From NCBI GenBank assembly GCA_027625915.1, contig JANTQA010000063.1, positions 62,001-126,000 of the forward strand: a stretch of 64,000 bases of DNA, read 5' to 3'. Each line of letters starts with the position of its first letter. Position 1 is the stretch's first letter. A program made the position numbers and the translations under genes. Shown here in pieces: positions 31,972 through 44,887 of this stretch. The notes beneath the pieces were generated by a model, which saw nothing but the letters and a program-made list of their open reading frames with translations, had not been told where the DNA came from and searched no databases. Source of the stretch: Anaeramoeba flamelloides. Lineage: Eukaryota; Metamonada; Anaeramoebidae.

Positions 31972-32689
31972 AATTATCACTAATAAAGTTCTTTTTCAAA
32001 TTACAAATTATTTTTTTCATAGTAATAAATCTTCTCATACAGATTAATTCTGATTCATACTTCATCATAATTTTTAACTTGTTTTTTTTTTTTTTTTGAT
32101 ATCTTAGAAAAGGGTTTTTTCGAAAAAAATCACATGAAAAATACATTTTTCAGAAAAAAAAATCATCACTTTTTCAAGTAAATCTAATAAACACATTAAA
32201 ATTATAAGAAACCTCAAGAAAATTTACTCTTTTATTTTTGATTAGGGTATTTCCTATAATTTTTTTATGGACGGTCCTTTGGTAAATCTTTTTCATTGTA
32301 TTCATAGAACTGGGTTTGATACTTTTAGAAATTATTTGATTGAAAAAAAAATTGTGATTTCAGAAAATTCTATTATTTTTTGAGGTTCAAAGTATAAAAT
32401 TTTCATTTTTTTATTTTCAAATAAATCTCTTAGCTTTTATAGTACATGAAAAGTATAAATATACTATTCATTTAACTTAAATGGTCCGAGTAAAAATTGA
32501 ATTTTTTTTTTCTTACAAGTGTAATTATTTGATTTAGTTGAATCTTTTCTCAAATTCATTAAAAATTTTAAAACAATCTTCAAAATAACAATTTTCAAAC
32601 AATAAAAAAAAATAGAAAAAGAAAATAAACCAACTGGAAAATAATCTCCATTTTAGGTAAAAGATTTTCTGCCAAAAATAATAAAAACA

Positions 32690-32935
32690 TTTTATTTTTA
32701 AGAATCTGCAAACATAATTGTTTAGAAATAAGAGAAATAATACAATTTGGATTAAAGTTGATATTCATTGAAGAAATACCTTGACAAACCCTAAATTTTA
32801 GAAAAAAATAAAAGGTTAAAAAAAGGTAGAATCTATCATTAGAACTTCGGGTGTAATATTTCTTAATTTCTTGGAAAAATAAAAAAATCGTTAACAATAA
32901 GATTTTTTAAATGTAAATATATTCATTTGAAAAAA
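32690..32935 (+). repeat. Dispersed family 4, copy 2
   Basis: It aligns in direct orientation with 8965-9275; shared parts include AAAGTTGATATTCAT, GAAGAAATACC and a final GATTTTTTAAATG...ATTCATTT. The frame at 32595-32897 on the minus strand covers it but shows no domain. Confidence 0.4.
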
Positions 32936-33009
32936 ATTTACCAAGTCTTAATTTTATGAAAACTGATTTTTGAATTTTCAAACATTTTTTTTTTTTTGTA
33001 ATTTTGTTT

Positions 33010-33143
33010 AAAAAAAAAAAAAAAAAAAGAAAAAGAAAAAGAAAAAGAAAAAGAAAAAGAAAAAGAAAAAGAAAAAGAAAAGAAAAGGAAAAAAGAAAAT
33101 AAGAAAAAGTAAAAGAAAAGAAATATATATATATATATATATT
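33010..33143. repeat. (GAAAAA)n then (AT)n microsatellite
   Basis: A poly(A) run passes into about nine GAAAAA units, degenerates, and ends in an (AT)n run. It is the same hexamer that encodes Lys-Glu runs in the coding genes of this window, here in non-coding DNA. Confidence 0.9.
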
Positions 33144-33962
33144 TATATATGACTAAATTAGAAAAAATGATTAGATTTAAAACTTGAAAATTTCTTTTAG
33201 GAAGAATACTGAATTAAAAACATAGATATATTATATGTTCTTTATAAAAATGGCCCCTTTGAATGAAAAAGAGCTTATGCCATTTTTAAAAATTGAAGAA
33301 GTTCTTTTTTTTATGTTGAAATTATCTTTCAGGATTTGGTTTTTTTTTTGTAAATTAAAGTAATTTATCAAGCTTTATACTCCATTGAACATGGATAATA
33401 GTTTGAAATTTCTGACCATTCAAAATTGGTTATAAAAAAGCCAAAATTGAAAAAAAAGGGTAAATTCGATTTAATAATTTAAAAAAATGCGAGAAACTTG
33501 GGGTATAATTTTTTTCTATTTCATTTTTTATTTGTACTTTTTATCATTGAGTTGATTCATAAATTGGAATTCACAATTATGTTTTTTTGATCTATAAAAA
33601 TAATGAAAAATTTTCAAACTTTTTTCAAACTCTAGTAATCAAATAGATCCAAATAAAAATATAGAAAAAACAAAGCAAAATTTTTTAAAAAGATTTGCAA
33701 GTAGACACTTTTGTCGATTACGAAAAATAGCAGCAAAAAAAAAAAATAAAATTAATTATTATTTTTTTTTTTTTATTTTTATTTATTACTTTATTAAGAA
33801 GAGTTAACTTTCACAAAGAAACAATAGTTACTGTTAACTCTAAGAAAAAAAAAAAAATTTATTAATCTATAATGATCTGTCTTTTTGGAAAGTTTCCATA
33901 TTTCATAAATATTTTGGGTTTAATTGTAATTTGTTTCAAAACTTTGAAAATAGATAGTTAAT

Positions 33963-35014
33963 TTATTTACGTTTGTTTCTTTTTTCTTTTTTTACAACTG
34001 GTGAGATTGAATAGTCAAAGACAATATTTTTTTGTGTAAGGTGTTTGTATACTTTAGTGTATGTTTGTATTCTTCCTTCAACAGTAGTTTTGTCTTTTCC
34101 GGCTAAAATTCTAAAGAATTATAATAAAATTTTTATGTTTGGTTGTTGTTGTTTTGTATTTTTTAATTGCAAAAAAATATTGAAACAATGAGAAACGAAG
34201 AGCGTTTTTTTAAAAATATTTTGTTTGTATAAAGGCACGATTGGTAATTAATTAAGAAAAGAAAAAGAAATTATTCTCTAAATATTTACACTTTGAAAGT
34301 TTTTTTTCCATTAAGATGATAATGTGTTCTTCTTCCAATAACTTCACATGGGTATAATATGTTTTCTAAAATCGAATTATGAACCTATTGGTTTTATTAA
34401 GGCGATATTTCATCAGTTTGTTATTAATTTTATTGTTCACAATATTATGAAGAAAATATAATGAGAATAATGAGACATTTTATTTGGTTTGACATTTAAG
34501 CTGTCAGATAATTTGTTGAACATAAAAGATTAAAAAAAAAAACAAAAAAAATGAAAAAAAAGCAAACAAAAAATAAATAAAAAATATAACAAAAAAAAAA
34601 GAAAATTAGTTGATGCATTACATTGGTAAGAGATCGAGACATTGGTCTTTTTTGTTTAAAAGAAACCTTTTTAGTTTCTGGTTTGAAAATTCTTTTGTTT
34701 GAAACAAGAACAACATGATTACCAGAAAATTTTTTTTCTAATTCACCAACAAACTGATCGTGAATTTTTTGGAAACCGCTATAGGATGGGACTGGTACAA
34801 AGACGATAATTGCTTTTCTTTTTTTACGGATTGGGATTTGAATTGCACCAGAAAAGTATAATCTGGAGAGGTTGTATTTGAGTTCTCGGCTTTCGGTGTT
34901 CATTTCAAGATTGAAAAAAGCTTGTGCAACTTTTTTTTCAAGATCTGTTGGCTTTCCTTTTGGTTTGACAATTTTTCTGAGCGAAACAGCTGTTGGATTA
35001 CATGGGTTTTCCAA
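33963..35014 (-). CDS. RPS7: Ribosomal protein eS7 (three exons)
   Basis: A small-subunit ribosomal protein needed for 18S rRNA processing. Exon 1 is 35014-34622 (131 codons, ending SRSLTN) with donor GTAATG. Exon 2 is 34384-34290 after the acceptor AATAG, coding VHNSILENILYPCEVIGRR...NGKKTFK. Exon 3 is 34110-33963 after CTTTAG, coding ILAGKDKTTVEGRIQTYTKV and ending in a basic tail. The joined protein is 211 residues against 194 in human. It matches eS7 throughout: RKAIIVFVPVP, FQKIHDQFVGELEKKFSG, QKRPMSRSLTN-VH and YPCEVIGRR. Introns are 237 and 179 bases. The extra length lies mainly at both ends, with a C-terminal KKEKRNKRK tail. Read without splicing, the frame runs into a Phe-rich intron translation. 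The start has a good AACCATGG context. Confidence 0.95.
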
Positions 35015-36142
35015 TGGTTAAAATAGGGATTTAAAAAAAAAAAAAGGTTGTTTTTTGGTTTTTTTTTGTGTTTTGTGTTTTTGTTTTTGTTTTTGGTTCA
35101 TTAGTTATCAATTGATGATCAAAAGTCAAATAGTAAAATGTAGTTTTATTGAGCTACATAATTACTTTCGTAAGAACTAAAGTGGTGTTTTTAAGAAAGC
35201 AAACCTTCTTTGGTTGACATTTTGAGAAAATAAAAAAAAATGATTCGACCCAATAATTATTATTGGAAAAAAAAAGATTTCTTTTTTAAGGGCTACGTTC
35301 CCACCCTTGGGAGGGTTGATTAATTGTGTTATTTCACTTTCGCTTCTCAAAAAAAATTTTCACACAGAAGAAATTGGACAAAAAAAAAAAACATTTTTTC
35401 TCATCTTTACCTTTTCACAAAGACTATTTTTCTTTGTTATTCAATCAAAAGGAAAATTGAAAATAACAAAAAAAATAATTGCAAAAAATGGTTTTTGGGG
35501 ATTTTCAAGTGCATTTCAAATTTTGGAACATTTCAAACTTGTAAAAGTAAATTTAAAAAAGATGTAGAACAGATCTTGAAAATAGTGTGAGTTCCGAAAG
35601 TTGAAATGGAAATTCTAAAATATTAAAATCAAAATTTAGCATGATCTAACAAGGTAAAAATTGTGAAAATTGTTGAAATTGTAAAAATATCTCATTTTTT
35701 CTAAAAGAAATTCTCGTTGGAAAAATATTACTTGGATAATATAACTTATCCAAGGGTGATTTTAGACATTATTTCACTGTTTTCACCTAAAAACGTAGTC
35801 CTTAAGGTTTCCATTTTCAGAAATTTGAAAAAAGATTATCTTGTGTTGGGTGTAGTGGAGATGTTATTTTGGTTCTTATCTGATCGATCTAGTTCTAGGT
35901 ATTGTTTTTAATAGTAGCTAAAAAATGAAATTTTTTGGCAATTTATTTTTTTTATTGAAATCCTAATTTAAGATTGTAAGACTAATAGACCTGAAGTATT
36001 GTTATAAAAATCTGATTTTTTTTTTTTTATTTTAAAGGGGGTAATTTCCTCTTACAGCGTTTATTTCTAAATTTATGTTTAGATTAAGAAAACCAAAAAT
36101 TGTATAAATAAATAAAAAACTCAAGAAAAGATGCTCTTTTCC

Positions 36143-36230
36143 AGAATTCAAGAGAATTAAGTAAAATCAAAAGATTTATCTCAATTCTTTGAAATTAAAA
36201 AAAAAAAACCTAGGCACTCTACAACACTCA
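36143..36230 (+). repeat. Short foldback repeat, copy 2
   Basis: It has the hairpin AATTCAAGAGAATTAAG / CTCAATTCTTTGAAATT followed by CCTAGGCACTCTACAACACT. Order and flank match the copies at 1209-1310 and 51912-52008. Confidence 0.6.
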
Positions 36231-37105
36231 TTGGTCACAAATATTTGTTTATATTGTTATTATACCCAATTATTTTTAAATATTCCTAGCACTTCAACCT
36301 AGAACTATTTATTATTAAGTTTTCTCTCATTTGATTAAGATTTGTATTTAATTATTTTAAATTTTCTACTTTCCAATTAATATTTATGTTTTCTTATTTT
36401 GAAAATTTGAACTTTTTTGATATGTGTTCAAAAGCAAGATTTTTTCATTCATTTTAGAGGTTGTACTTTCGTTAGTAAAATGAAATTCTATCTTGGTTAA
36501 TTTTTGATTCAGTTTTATAACTTATTCAAGGAGGGTGTGGATTATTTTTTTGAAAATTATGATTCTTTTTTATTTATTCAAATATCTATCATGTTGAAAT
36601 ATTTTTTGGTTGAATTGAAAATAAATAGGTCATGGAATAGTTGATTAATACATATCGATTTAAAGATATGTAATTTTACTCTATTTGTTAGTTTTATAAG
36701 ACTGGAAATGGTTTTGATTTTGTTAAAATTGTCTTTTACTTTTTTAACTTTTGTTTACAAAATTTACTCTTTTTCTAGCCAAATAAATATTTTTTTTTAA
36801 AGTTATCTATTGAAATTTAATATTTGATGACCTGTTATCAGATGACCCCCCCAAAAAAAAAATAATTTTGTAAAAAAAGAAAGTCAAATAATCAAAAAGG
36901 GGATTAAAATTTTCTATCAACAACCCAAAAAATTACATTTTAATATTACTTGACTTCCGATATATTAATCATACACTCTTAAATGTGGATTTCAAAGAAA
37001 AAAGTAATAAATTGAAAAAAATACTTTTGGAGTAAAAATTGAAGTTTATCTTAAGTTTAACAACAATAAGTTAATGGGTAACTTTCAAAATGAATTCTTC
37101 ATATA

Positions 37106-37303
37106 CAGTCAGTTTCACTTTTAAGGCACAAACTTTCAACGAAATTTAAAGCACAATAAAAATCTCAAATTAAGGCACAAAATTTTTGATTCTAGTAAAA
37201 TAATTTGTAAAAAAAAAAATTCCAAATTTTGTGCCTTAATTTGAGATTTTTATTGTGCTTTAAATTTCGTTGAAAGTTTGTGCCTTAAAAGTGAAACCGA
37301 CTG
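37106..37303. mobile_element. 198-base foldback MITE with TA target duplication
   Basis: Two arms of about 80 bases (37106-37185 and 37224-37303) are near-perfect reverse complements around a 38-base loop. The ends read CAGTC(A/G)GTTTCACTTTTAAG, and the motif AAGGCACAAA appears twice in each arm. TA flanks the element at 37104-37105 and 37304-37305, as for Tc1/mariner-type insertions. The arms differ at only a few positions, so the insertion looks young. A transcript would fold into one long hairpin. Confidence 0.9.
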
Positions 37304-40199
37304 TACACTAAAAATGTTTTCATTTCGTTTTTGTTAAGATTCTTACGTCCCTTTATCTAAAAGATTAAAATATTTTTTTTTCGAAAAATACAGTTTTTTT
37401 ATTTTTATTGTATGTTCTACTCAAAAACATATATAACCAATGCTTACAAATATACTGAGTATATATTTCCCCAATTTTTTTTTTTCGTTTTGGTCGGTTA
37501 TTGTTACTTTTGCACTTATAATATAGTTAAATTGATTAATAATTCCCAATAAATCAAGATTGTTATTTATTACTACTCTGGGGTAATTGGGTATTTACAA
37601 AAGAATAAAATAATAAAACCCCAAAAAACCTACATTTCTGGTAAAAAAATATATTTTAAACTTTGGATAAAGGAATTTAAGAATCTTTACCAAAATGAAA
37701 TGAAAACATATGTATTTTATGTGAAGAATCAATTTAAAACCCCCAGTATTAAGAAAGAAAAATATCAAGTAGTTATACTGAAAACAAGATATTTTTTCAT
37801 TTTTAAAGGATTTCCAAACTTTGGAGATTGAAAAGAGTTCAAAAAAAAATTGATAAAATTGGTTGTGTGTAAATTTTAATCAGATTTCGAATGGGGCAGG
37901 TTTATTGAAATTTGTTTTTTCCAACTTAAATTTCGAAATCCAAATAAAATAATTTTTTGATCAAAGATTTCTATAAACTAAATTTGTTATTATAATTAAG
38001 GTTATTGTCGAATGGAAAGGTCATAAATGTTTGTATTTTTTTTTTTTTGAAAAACAATTTTAATCATTCTAAAGTCTCAGATAAATGTTTTTTTTTTTTT
38101 ATTTTACATAATTTGTTGAATCAAATTAAGATCTTATAAAAAAATAGAATTATATTTGATAAAATGAACCAAAAGGGAAAATAAATAAACCTGTTAACAA
38201 ATTAAAAGATATGTTGGTTTGGGTTTCAATATAGTGGGTGATTTGGTTAAAAATTTTCATAAAAAATAATAACTAATTTAGGAATAATCATGTAACTAGA
38301 CCTATTCTCATATTGGATATAATAAATAATAAAATAATCATATCTAATACATATAATTAATGGATTTTAATTTTTATTCATCTTCGTTTAAATCATTATA
38401 TTGGCTTTATTCGGGTTTAAGAACAATAATTTCAAAAAAAAAATATTTTTTAATAAGGTAAATATATAAATTTTGTTTATTTTCTATTTTTAGATAAAAC
38501 TCTTACAGTTCCTTTTAAAAAAATACCCCAAAAAGTTGATAGTTCCAATATTACAATTGCATTTTTGTATTTTTTCTTTTAATTGCTCAGAAAAGTATAT
38601 TGTTAATTCTAAGTGATTTTTGTCGATTTTTCTTTTTTAAACCTCCTCCTTATAAAATGATTTATTATTATTATGAAACAATAAAAAATAAAAAACAAAA
38701 TAACGAAATAGAATATTGAGAAGAAAATATAAGGCATATCCTTAAATATTACCTAAAATGTTTTGTTTCATTCAACTTACAAATATATTCTGGGTTTTGG
38801 TTTTATCTTTTTTTATAATAATTTATTAATTTATTTTAACTTGTTCCTTTAAATAAAAAAAAAAAAAAAAAAATACAGATCAAAATCAACAATTATATAT
38901 ATATATATATATATTTCTTTGAAATGTCATAAAAGTGAAAACTTTAACTTTATGGTAGCTACTTCCTTTGAGATATTGTTGAATTTCATATTTGCTTTTT
39001 GTTTTTCCAGTATAATGCTTATAAAATAAATTTCTACTCAACAAAATAATAACTTGTAAAACAAGATCCTTTAAATTAATATTTAATTTTTTAATAATTT
39101 TTTCCAAAAAAAAGTAAAGTAATTTTACCTTCATTTAAATATTTTTCATGAAAAAACAATTGAATTTGGCCGTTCCATTGGGTACATTGTTTGTTACAAT
39201 GTTTTTTTCAATACATTTAATAATTGGTAAAACTTGGATATATTACTGTGGTCATAATAATAAGTGAAGAAAAGTTTAATCTATTTATCAAAATAAAAAG
39301 TTTTTTTTTTTTGTTATAGGAGAACTATACCATAACCAATCGAAGAAATTGACAATAAAACATAATTAAATATGTTATCGATTTCTTAAAGTTCTATTAT
39401 TTAAAAAAGAAAACTGAAAAACAAGGATCAAATTGGAAAATTTATCTCAAAAAATAGAGTTAATTTTTAATAAATTTTCAATCAAAAAAAAAAATTCAAA
39501 AATATTGAGAAAATTTTGAACAATTTTTGACAAAAAGCATAGTTAATTTAAAATTTACTTAAAATGACTAGAGGTTTAACTGCAAATTTGATTTTAAATT
39601 AGGTATAATATTTGGTAATGATTGGATGTTGCCTTGGTACAAGAAGAAAAAAAATCAAGGATTATATTTTGAAACAATAGACTTGAGTAATTGGTAAGGA
39701 ATTACGTTGATCACTGAAAATAAAAAGTTGTTAGAACTTTATTTGCTTCATCAATTGGAAACAAATTATGGGTGATTGTCGTTTTCCTTTTTTCAACAAG
39801 AAATAACGAATTACAACTATCTCTTTCTTAACTCTCAGTTTCCAAGAGCAATATGGAAAATCAAGGTAAAATTGCTTTAAAATTTTTTGGAAAAAATTTG
39901 TAAAATTATAATGATAGCATTCAAGAACCTGCTTTTGCAAGACTTTTTCTTGTTTGTTGAGTTGAAATCTAATTTATTCGTTCTTTCCTGGAAACTCAAA
40001 ACCAAAATTTGAAATTATGAAATAACCCTAATCTTTTTATTTCGAATTATTCCGTTTTATCCCTTTTGTAGGAATCAAATTGAATACTTTAACATGTTTA
40101 AGACTTTTGTTTTTGAGGATTTTTTCAACAACGATTTTTAGATAGTTAAAAATTCAAAAATACTGTTCATTTTTTCTTTTTCTCTTCAAAAAAATTAAA

Positions 40200-42572
40200 A
40201 TGCTTAATCTCTTTTGTACACAAAAAACCTTTCTTCCAAATTCACTTTTAAGAAACCTTTCAAGTGTTGGAACAAAAGCAATTAAATTCACAATTAACAA
40301 CAAAAAATATGAATCGACAACTGCAAAAACAATTCTTGAGGCATGCAGAGAAAACGATATTTACGTTCCAACTTTATGTTACCACCCAATGCTAGAACCT
40401 GTTGGTAAATGTAGGTTGTGCCTTGTTGAAACAAACTATGGCGGTAAAATGGTACCTGCGTGTGTTACAGATTTAAGCAATGGGATTGAAATCACAACTA
40501 ACTCTCCAAGAGTTGTTAATTCCGTTAAAAGCAATCTTGGTTTAATCTTAGCAACTCACAACCAAGAATGTACTTCTTGTGAAGTAAGCTATTGAATGAA
40601 TATTTTCTTTACTTTTTTTTGAATTTTTTTTTTTTTTGCTTTTTGTCAAAAAAAAAAAAAGCAAAGTTTATTGGGTTTTTTTTTTTTTTTTCATTTTGAT
40701 TATGGGTTTTTTTCAATCTCCGATTTTTTTGCAAACAGAATTTGTTCACTACATCGGTTGATTTAAAAAAATTCAAAAAGAGAATTTCTTCAACTTTTTA
40801 CTTTCTCTTTTCAAACATGAAACTCATTTAAGAAGAAACTTCCAAAACTGACAATAACATAAAAAACAAACAAATCATTTAAAATTTTGTTTTGAACCGT
40901 TTTCAAATTGAAGTATTTCCACTGCTTTGAAAATTTCCTTTTTAAAGATCAAGAACCTTTCTTCAATATCAAAAACACAAAACCTTATTAACAACATTTT
41001 CCAACATTGCTTTTGACAAATAATATCTCAACAATAATCTAAACAAAAAAATTCTTTATTTTCGATTACCTCTTTGTATTTCCGATTTACTTACTTTTTC
41101 CAAAAAAAAAAAAAAAAAAAAAAAAAAAACAAAACACAAACAAAAAGGCAAATGGAAGATGCGAACTCCAAGACTTAGTTTATAGATATGGTGTTGAAGA
41201 CAAATTTCCCAAAATCTTTGAAAAAAGCCACAACATGGTCGACTCATCCTCCCCATCCTTGATCAGAGACATGGACAAATGTGTCTTGTGTAACAGATGT
41301 GTTCAAGCCTGTTCTTTACTCCAAGGTATGGACATCTTGAGTATGACTGGAAGAGGTGTTCATGCGATCCCCAAAACAGCCTTTGACTCCCCAATCAAAG
41401 AAACCGAATGTATTAATTGTGGTGCCTGTTCCTTCTATTGCCCAGTTGGAGCCATTGCCGAACACAGTGCTGTTCGAAGGACACTTGACGTACTTGAAAA
41501 TAAAAACGGAAAAATTGTTGTTTTCCAAACAGCCCCAGCCACACGTGTCGCCATTTCTGAGGAATTTGGAATGGAACCAGGTGACATTTCCACAGGCAAA
41601 ATGGTTGCTGCAATTAGAGAATTAGGTGCCGACATGGTATTTGATACCAACTTTACAGCCGATTTGACAATTATGGAGGAAGGATCCGAATTATTGCACC
41701 GTGTTGCCAACGGCGGAACCCTGCCAATGTTCACTTCGTGTTGTCCCGGATGGATCAACATGGTTGAAAAGCTTTACCCAGAATTCATTCCAAATTTGTC
41801 TTCGTGTAGATCACCACAAGGAATGCTCAGTTCGATTATCAAGAACCACTGGGCAGAAAAGATGGGCGTCAAACCAGAAGATGTCATTGTTGTATCTGTC
41901 ATGCCATGTACCGCTAAAAAGGACGAGGCAAGAAGAGAGGAACTGAAAACAGATTCAGGAATTCCCGAAACTGACATAGTTTTAACAACCCGTGAACTTG
42001 GAAGACTCATTAAACTTAAGAAAGTCCCATTCCTGAGTTTAAAAGATAGCAAATACAACAACCCTCTTGGGGAATCCACAGGCGCCGCCGTCATCTTTGG
42101 AAACACAGGTGGTGTTATGGAAGCAGCCCTGAGAACAGCTTATGAAATCGCCTTGAAAAAGCCAATGCCAACCTTGAACTATACCCCAGTCAGAGGATTT
42201 GAAGGAATCAAAGAAGCCACAATCCCATTCGGCGAAATTGACTTAAAGGTTGCCGTCGTTCATCAAGCATCCAATATCAGAAACTACCTTAAGAAGTTGA
42301 AGAATGGTGAAGTCGAACATCACTTTGTTGAATTCATGATCTGTAAAGGTGGATGTATCGGTGGCGGTGGAGAACCAAAAAGCTTGAAAAGCGATTATTT
42401 AGAAAGAAGAATGAAAGGAATTTACGATATCGATGAAAGAAAAACTACCAGAAAATCTCATGAAAACCAAGCAGTGCAACAAATTTATGAACAATTCTTT
42501 GAAAAGCCTCTTTCTCATAAAAGCCACAAGCTGTTACATACCCATTATAAGGACCGTAAAAACAAAAATTAA
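40200..42572 (+). CDS. hydA: [FeFe]-hydrogenase, organelle-targeted (two exons)
   Basis: It makes H2 from protons and reduced ferredoxin. Exon 1 is 40200-40583 and exon 2 is 41148-42572; the joined protein is 602 residues. Residues 1 to about 22 (MLNLF...LLRNLSS, Arg and Ser but no acids) look like a hydrogenosomal/mitochondrial presequence. A plant-type [2Fe-2S] domain follows with Cys60, 71, 74 and 88. The His-Cys [4Fe-4S] ligands H120-x3-C124-x2-C127-x5-C133 are split by the intron and complete only after splicing. Two [4Fe-4S] clusters use C173/176/179/183 and C216/219/222/226. The H-cluster motifs are intact: TSCCPGW (324-330), MPCTAKKDE (380-388) and CKGGC (527-531) followed by IGGGGEP. 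The length matches trichomonad-type hydrogenases without fused diaphorase domains. Exon 2 is clearly G+C-richer than its surroundings. Maturases (HydE, F, G) are not in the window. Function is well supported; the organelle is inferred from the presequence. Confidence 0.95.
40584..41147 (+). other. Intron of the hydrogenase gene (564 bases)
   Basis: Donor GTAAGC and acceptor AAAAAG at 41142-41147 are joined in phase 0. The intron is full of poly(T) and poly(A) runs and carries no gene. Splicing here brings together CTSCE and ANGRCELQ, which is the conserved hydrogenase sequence; without it the frame stops seven bases into the intron. Confidence 0.9.
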
Positions 42573-43865
42573 CTTTTTGAGGAAATATTTATCGTTTCGA
42601 AAATATAATATAATCTAATTATTGTTGCCTATATTATATTGCGAGAGCTATTCTATTGCAAAAGCTATTATTTTTTTTGTTTTTTTTTTTTTTTTTTCTC
42701 CTAATTTACATTTTAGTTGAAAATTCTTTTGAATTTTTTGATTTTTATTTCTATTATTGTTTTTTTCATTTTTTTAGATTGCATTTCTTTGTTTCGTATT
42801 ATTAAATCATAGAACGAGTTTGCTACGTAACAATTAATAAAATATTTTTTCATTAATTTTGCTTTTTTATTTATTGACCAATGGTGGATTTATTCTGATT
42901 AACATTAATTAATTTAGTTTAATTACTCAAAGTATCTATTTTATTATTTAAAACCTCAACAATAACTTGAAATTATATTGAAACAATACTGATTACTTAT
43001 TTTTTTAAAATTGTGTTTAAACACATTAAAAGTTTTTTTTATCTATCATTTAACAAAATATATCATAGTAAAGATAATCTCGAAATAAGAAATATAAAAA
43101 GATCAAATCCTTAGATTGGGGAGATTAGATCCTGAAGTTAAAAAAAAAAAAGTTATCTCAAAAACAAAAAGTTTATGTAATTTAGGTTTAAGATTAAATA
43201 ATTAAGCTTTTGAAAAATAAATTTCAAAACAGGGTAACAGGGTATAGATACGTAATTAGAATACCATTAATTTATAAAAGAAATTTATAAAACGAAGTAT
43301 CTGATATTGTTATTTTTTAAAAAATTGATTTGAAAAAAACTTTATATTATCAATCATTATTTGAAAATATTATTTTATTTTGAAAATTGAGTATTTTTTT
43401 TTTTTTTTTAATTTTTAAAAATTCTCTAGAATTATAGCAATCCCAGGAATGAGAAATGATTGGTAAATTTTTTTTTGTGAAATAATATTTAAAAATAATT
43501 GTAATTTTCAGGAAAGAAAAATATTTTACTTGGTTGTTCATATTTTTTTTTTGTGGTTAAAAAATATACCTTTTTTTGATCTATTCAATTTTTAAACAAA
43601 TAAAAGAAAAAAAAAAACACGAGAGAAAACGTATATTCAAAAAGATGAAACAACTGTAATAAAAAAAATGTATTTCTAAATTAGATGAAATTACATTAAA
43701 AACCAGTATTTGATAAAATACCCGTTTAAGATATATTAAACACATTATGTAACTGCAAAAACGATTGAAGGATAGAAAAGATAAAACATTATCAAATTTA
43801 GTAAGTGAAATCGATATTATTTCTAGATTAAAATATAAATTGCACCCTAATAAAAAAAAAAATTT

Positions 43866-44020
43866 TTTATAATATGTTATAAAGGTGTTGGAAAGGTGTT
43901 ATAAACGTTTAAAATGTTATAAATTTTTATAATAAAAATTTTTATAACCTAAATCTTTGTTATAAAAAGTTTTATAAAAATTGTAACATGTTATAAGATT
44001 TTATAAGAATATTTTTTAAA
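43866..44020. repeat. Degenerate TTATAA/ATGTTATAA cluster
   Basis: About ten occurrences of TTATAA within 155 bases, several as ATGTTATAA or TTTTATAA, in irregular spacing. Being palindromic, the motif is equal on both strands. It may simply be a degenerate minisatellite. Confidence 0.5.
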
Positions 44021-44880
44021 AAAATATTGAAAAAATCATCATTTAAAAGTAAATTTTATTATAAAAAGGTTATATAGATTTATTAGGGTAGTAGTGTTAT
44101 TTTTAAAACTTTTTTAACTATTGCCATAATTTTCAAATTTTGTTTGTTATCCAGTAATAAAATTATATCTTGGAAAAAACATATTTTTTTACTGAAAGAT
44201 TATTTTACAATTTCAAATCTAAATTTTAGAAAAAAGCAAGTTTAAGAAAAAAATTTATATTATTATTCTACTTGAATTTTTACATTAGATGATTCATTCA
44301 ACTTAACTAAAGAGATAAATTTGCAAATTAATTATGCATTCCAATATCTACATATATAACCATTTTATTTAATAATTCTAAAAAAATGATAGCGCTGTAA
44401 TGCCCCTTTTGTGATAATTCTGAATTATCATACATCAAATATAAAAGAATCTTCAAATTATCAAAGTGTACTTATCTTTATTAAATAATCTAATTTTTAG
44501 GAATTTATCTTGAAATAAAATAAATTCAAAAGAGATAATTTTTTTTCATTTATACTCAATAATATTATTTAATATAGTGAAGACAATCAATAATAATCAA
44601 ATTGAAAAAATGATTATATTTTCAAAAATGTAATTATGTTCTACTCGTGAAAGGAAACCAAACTATAAAATTTAATGATTAAAATGATGAAAAAATATGA
44701 TAACAACTATTTTTTTTGAGGAATTATAAAAATTGATTTCTAACTAGCCCAAAAAAAAAATTAATTTATGAAATAGCCCGTTCTATAACACTTAATAATC
44801 ATTATAGTTTACTCTGTGTTGGAATATCCTTCTTATTTTCTTTACTTTATTACTTTATATGATTTTTGTTACACTTTATA

Positions 44881-44887
44881 AATAATG

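Larger units (their letters stand above)
31288..33962. other. Spacer between convergent RCC1-BTB and eS7 genes
   Basis: The neighbours converge, so both 3' ends point here. No gene is recognised. It holds a small inverted repeat (31784-31971), family 4 copy 2 (about 32690-32935), a GAAAAA microsatellite followed by (AT)n (33010-33143) and a possible hairpin AGAGTTAAC...GTTAACTCT at about 33802-33842. Confidence 0.6.
35015..40199. other. Long spacer upstream of eS7 and the hydrogenase
   Basis: The flanking genes diverge, so both promoters must lie here. No gene is recognised. A slightly G+C-richer patch at about 35281-35310 lies about 270 bases upstream of the eS7 start and may belong to its promoter or leader. 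Overlapping frames at 35307-35590 and 35717-35911 have no domain; the latter overlaps a block resembling 16010-16130. The spacer also holds foldback repeat copy 2 (36143-36230) and a near-perfect 198-base foldback element (37106-37303). Confidence 0.6.

Noticed and set aside
40200-42572. Recent bacterial transfer of the hydrogenase gene
   Set aside because: It has an intron with host-like composition and an organelle presequence, and such hydrogenases are common in anaerobic eukaryotes. The G+C difference is shared by the ferlin gene.
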